Assembly (NCBI RefSeq): GCF_009827405.1
Contig: NZ_WTYY01000003.1
Coordinates: 496,001 to 560,000, forward strand
Direction of reading: 5' to 3'
Source: Alteraurantiacibacter aestuarii
GTDB taxonomy: Bacteria > Pseudomonadota > Alphaproteobacteria > Sphingomonadales > Sphingomonadaceae
DNA length: 64,000 nt
A program made the translations under genes and the position numbers. The notes under the pieces are model-generated. The model was not told the DNA's origin, searched no databases, and saw only the letters and a list, made by a program, of their open reading frames with translations. The first letter of the stretch is position 1. Each line of letters starts with the position of its first letter. Below, piece by piece: positions 63,942-64,000 of this stretch.

Positions 63942-64000
63942 ATGATGTCCACAAAGCGCCGCATGGGCTTTGCAATCGCGTTTGTTCTGGGCCTTTCGGG
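63942..64000 (+). CDS. Exported or membrane protein, N-terminus only (runs off the right edge)
   Basis: Tandem ATGs at 63942 and 63945, after GAGAATTCGGGG. The 19 or so visible residues (MMSTKRRMGFAIAFVLGLS) look like the start of a signal peptide: basic residues, then a hydrophobic run. It sits behind an operator of the LacI type, so it is probably another island gene such as a second receptor or glycoside hydrolase. Identity cannot be told from the window. Confidence 0.6.
   Translation, partial: MMSTKRRMGFAIAFVLGLS

Overview
The window looks like a chromosomal segment of a GC-rich alphaproteobacterium of the order Sphingomonadales, most likely an Erythrobacteraceae-type marine or freshwater strain. 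The clues are a SciP-type cell-cycle regulator, the order ileS-lspA-DUF3035, alphaproteobacterial petABC, two TonB-dependent receptors (one of the Xanthomonas/Caulobacter/sphingomonad type beside a flavin-dependent tryptophan-halogenase homologue), and a DUF2126/transglutaminase operon. The taxon is inferred from gene content; no rRNA gene is present to test it.

Layout. 1-10150: a lipoprotein and a small membrane protein at the left edge, mnmA, a sciP pair, a GlsB-type membrane protein, an RND efflux pair, a DUF445 protein and a secreted protein with a TonB-C-like domain. 10238-16503: etfBA, sucC, a cysQ-type phosphatase, an OmpA-like lipoprotein and a CNNM/CBS (CorC/HlyC) membrane protein. 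16848-24854: a long minus-strand housekeeping series, gpmA-purE-purK-folA-ribF-ileS-lspA-DUF3035. 25038-33510: tRNA-Thr(GGT), two PH-domain membrane proteins, threonine aldolase with an EamA permease, an SDR-like protein, pepN and pgeF. 33691-39683: the cytochrome bc1 genes petABC with apt behind them, a CPA1-type antiporter, an OmpA-like lipoprotein and tRNA-Gly(TCC).

39716-64000 is more accessory. A CPBP protease is followed by a small LysR-flanked redox/flavin cluster (40929-43687). Next comes a probable iron- or metal-related set: tonB, a di-haem cytochrome c peroxidase translationally coupled to a TonB-dependent receptor, and Fur-box-like sequences upstream. Then an operon of two transglutaminase-like proteins around a permuted ATP-grasp/alpha-E fusion (48508-55276), a family linked to peptide or amide-bond chemistry but with no established product.

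The right end (55384-64000) is a sugar-responsive island: a tryptophan-halogenase homologue divergent from a large TonB-dependent receptor, then a GH16 beta-glucanase lipoprotein, a LacI-family regulator and an MFS transporter. Three copies of one LacI-type operator (two 22 bp apart before the receptor, one before the truncated last gene) tie the island together. The likely working model is surface cleavage of a beta-glucan such as laminarin, TonB-dependent uptake of oligosaccharides, MFS transport into the cytoplasm, and control by the LacI protein. No CRISPR array, insertion sequence, integrase, phage gene or rRNA operon was seen.
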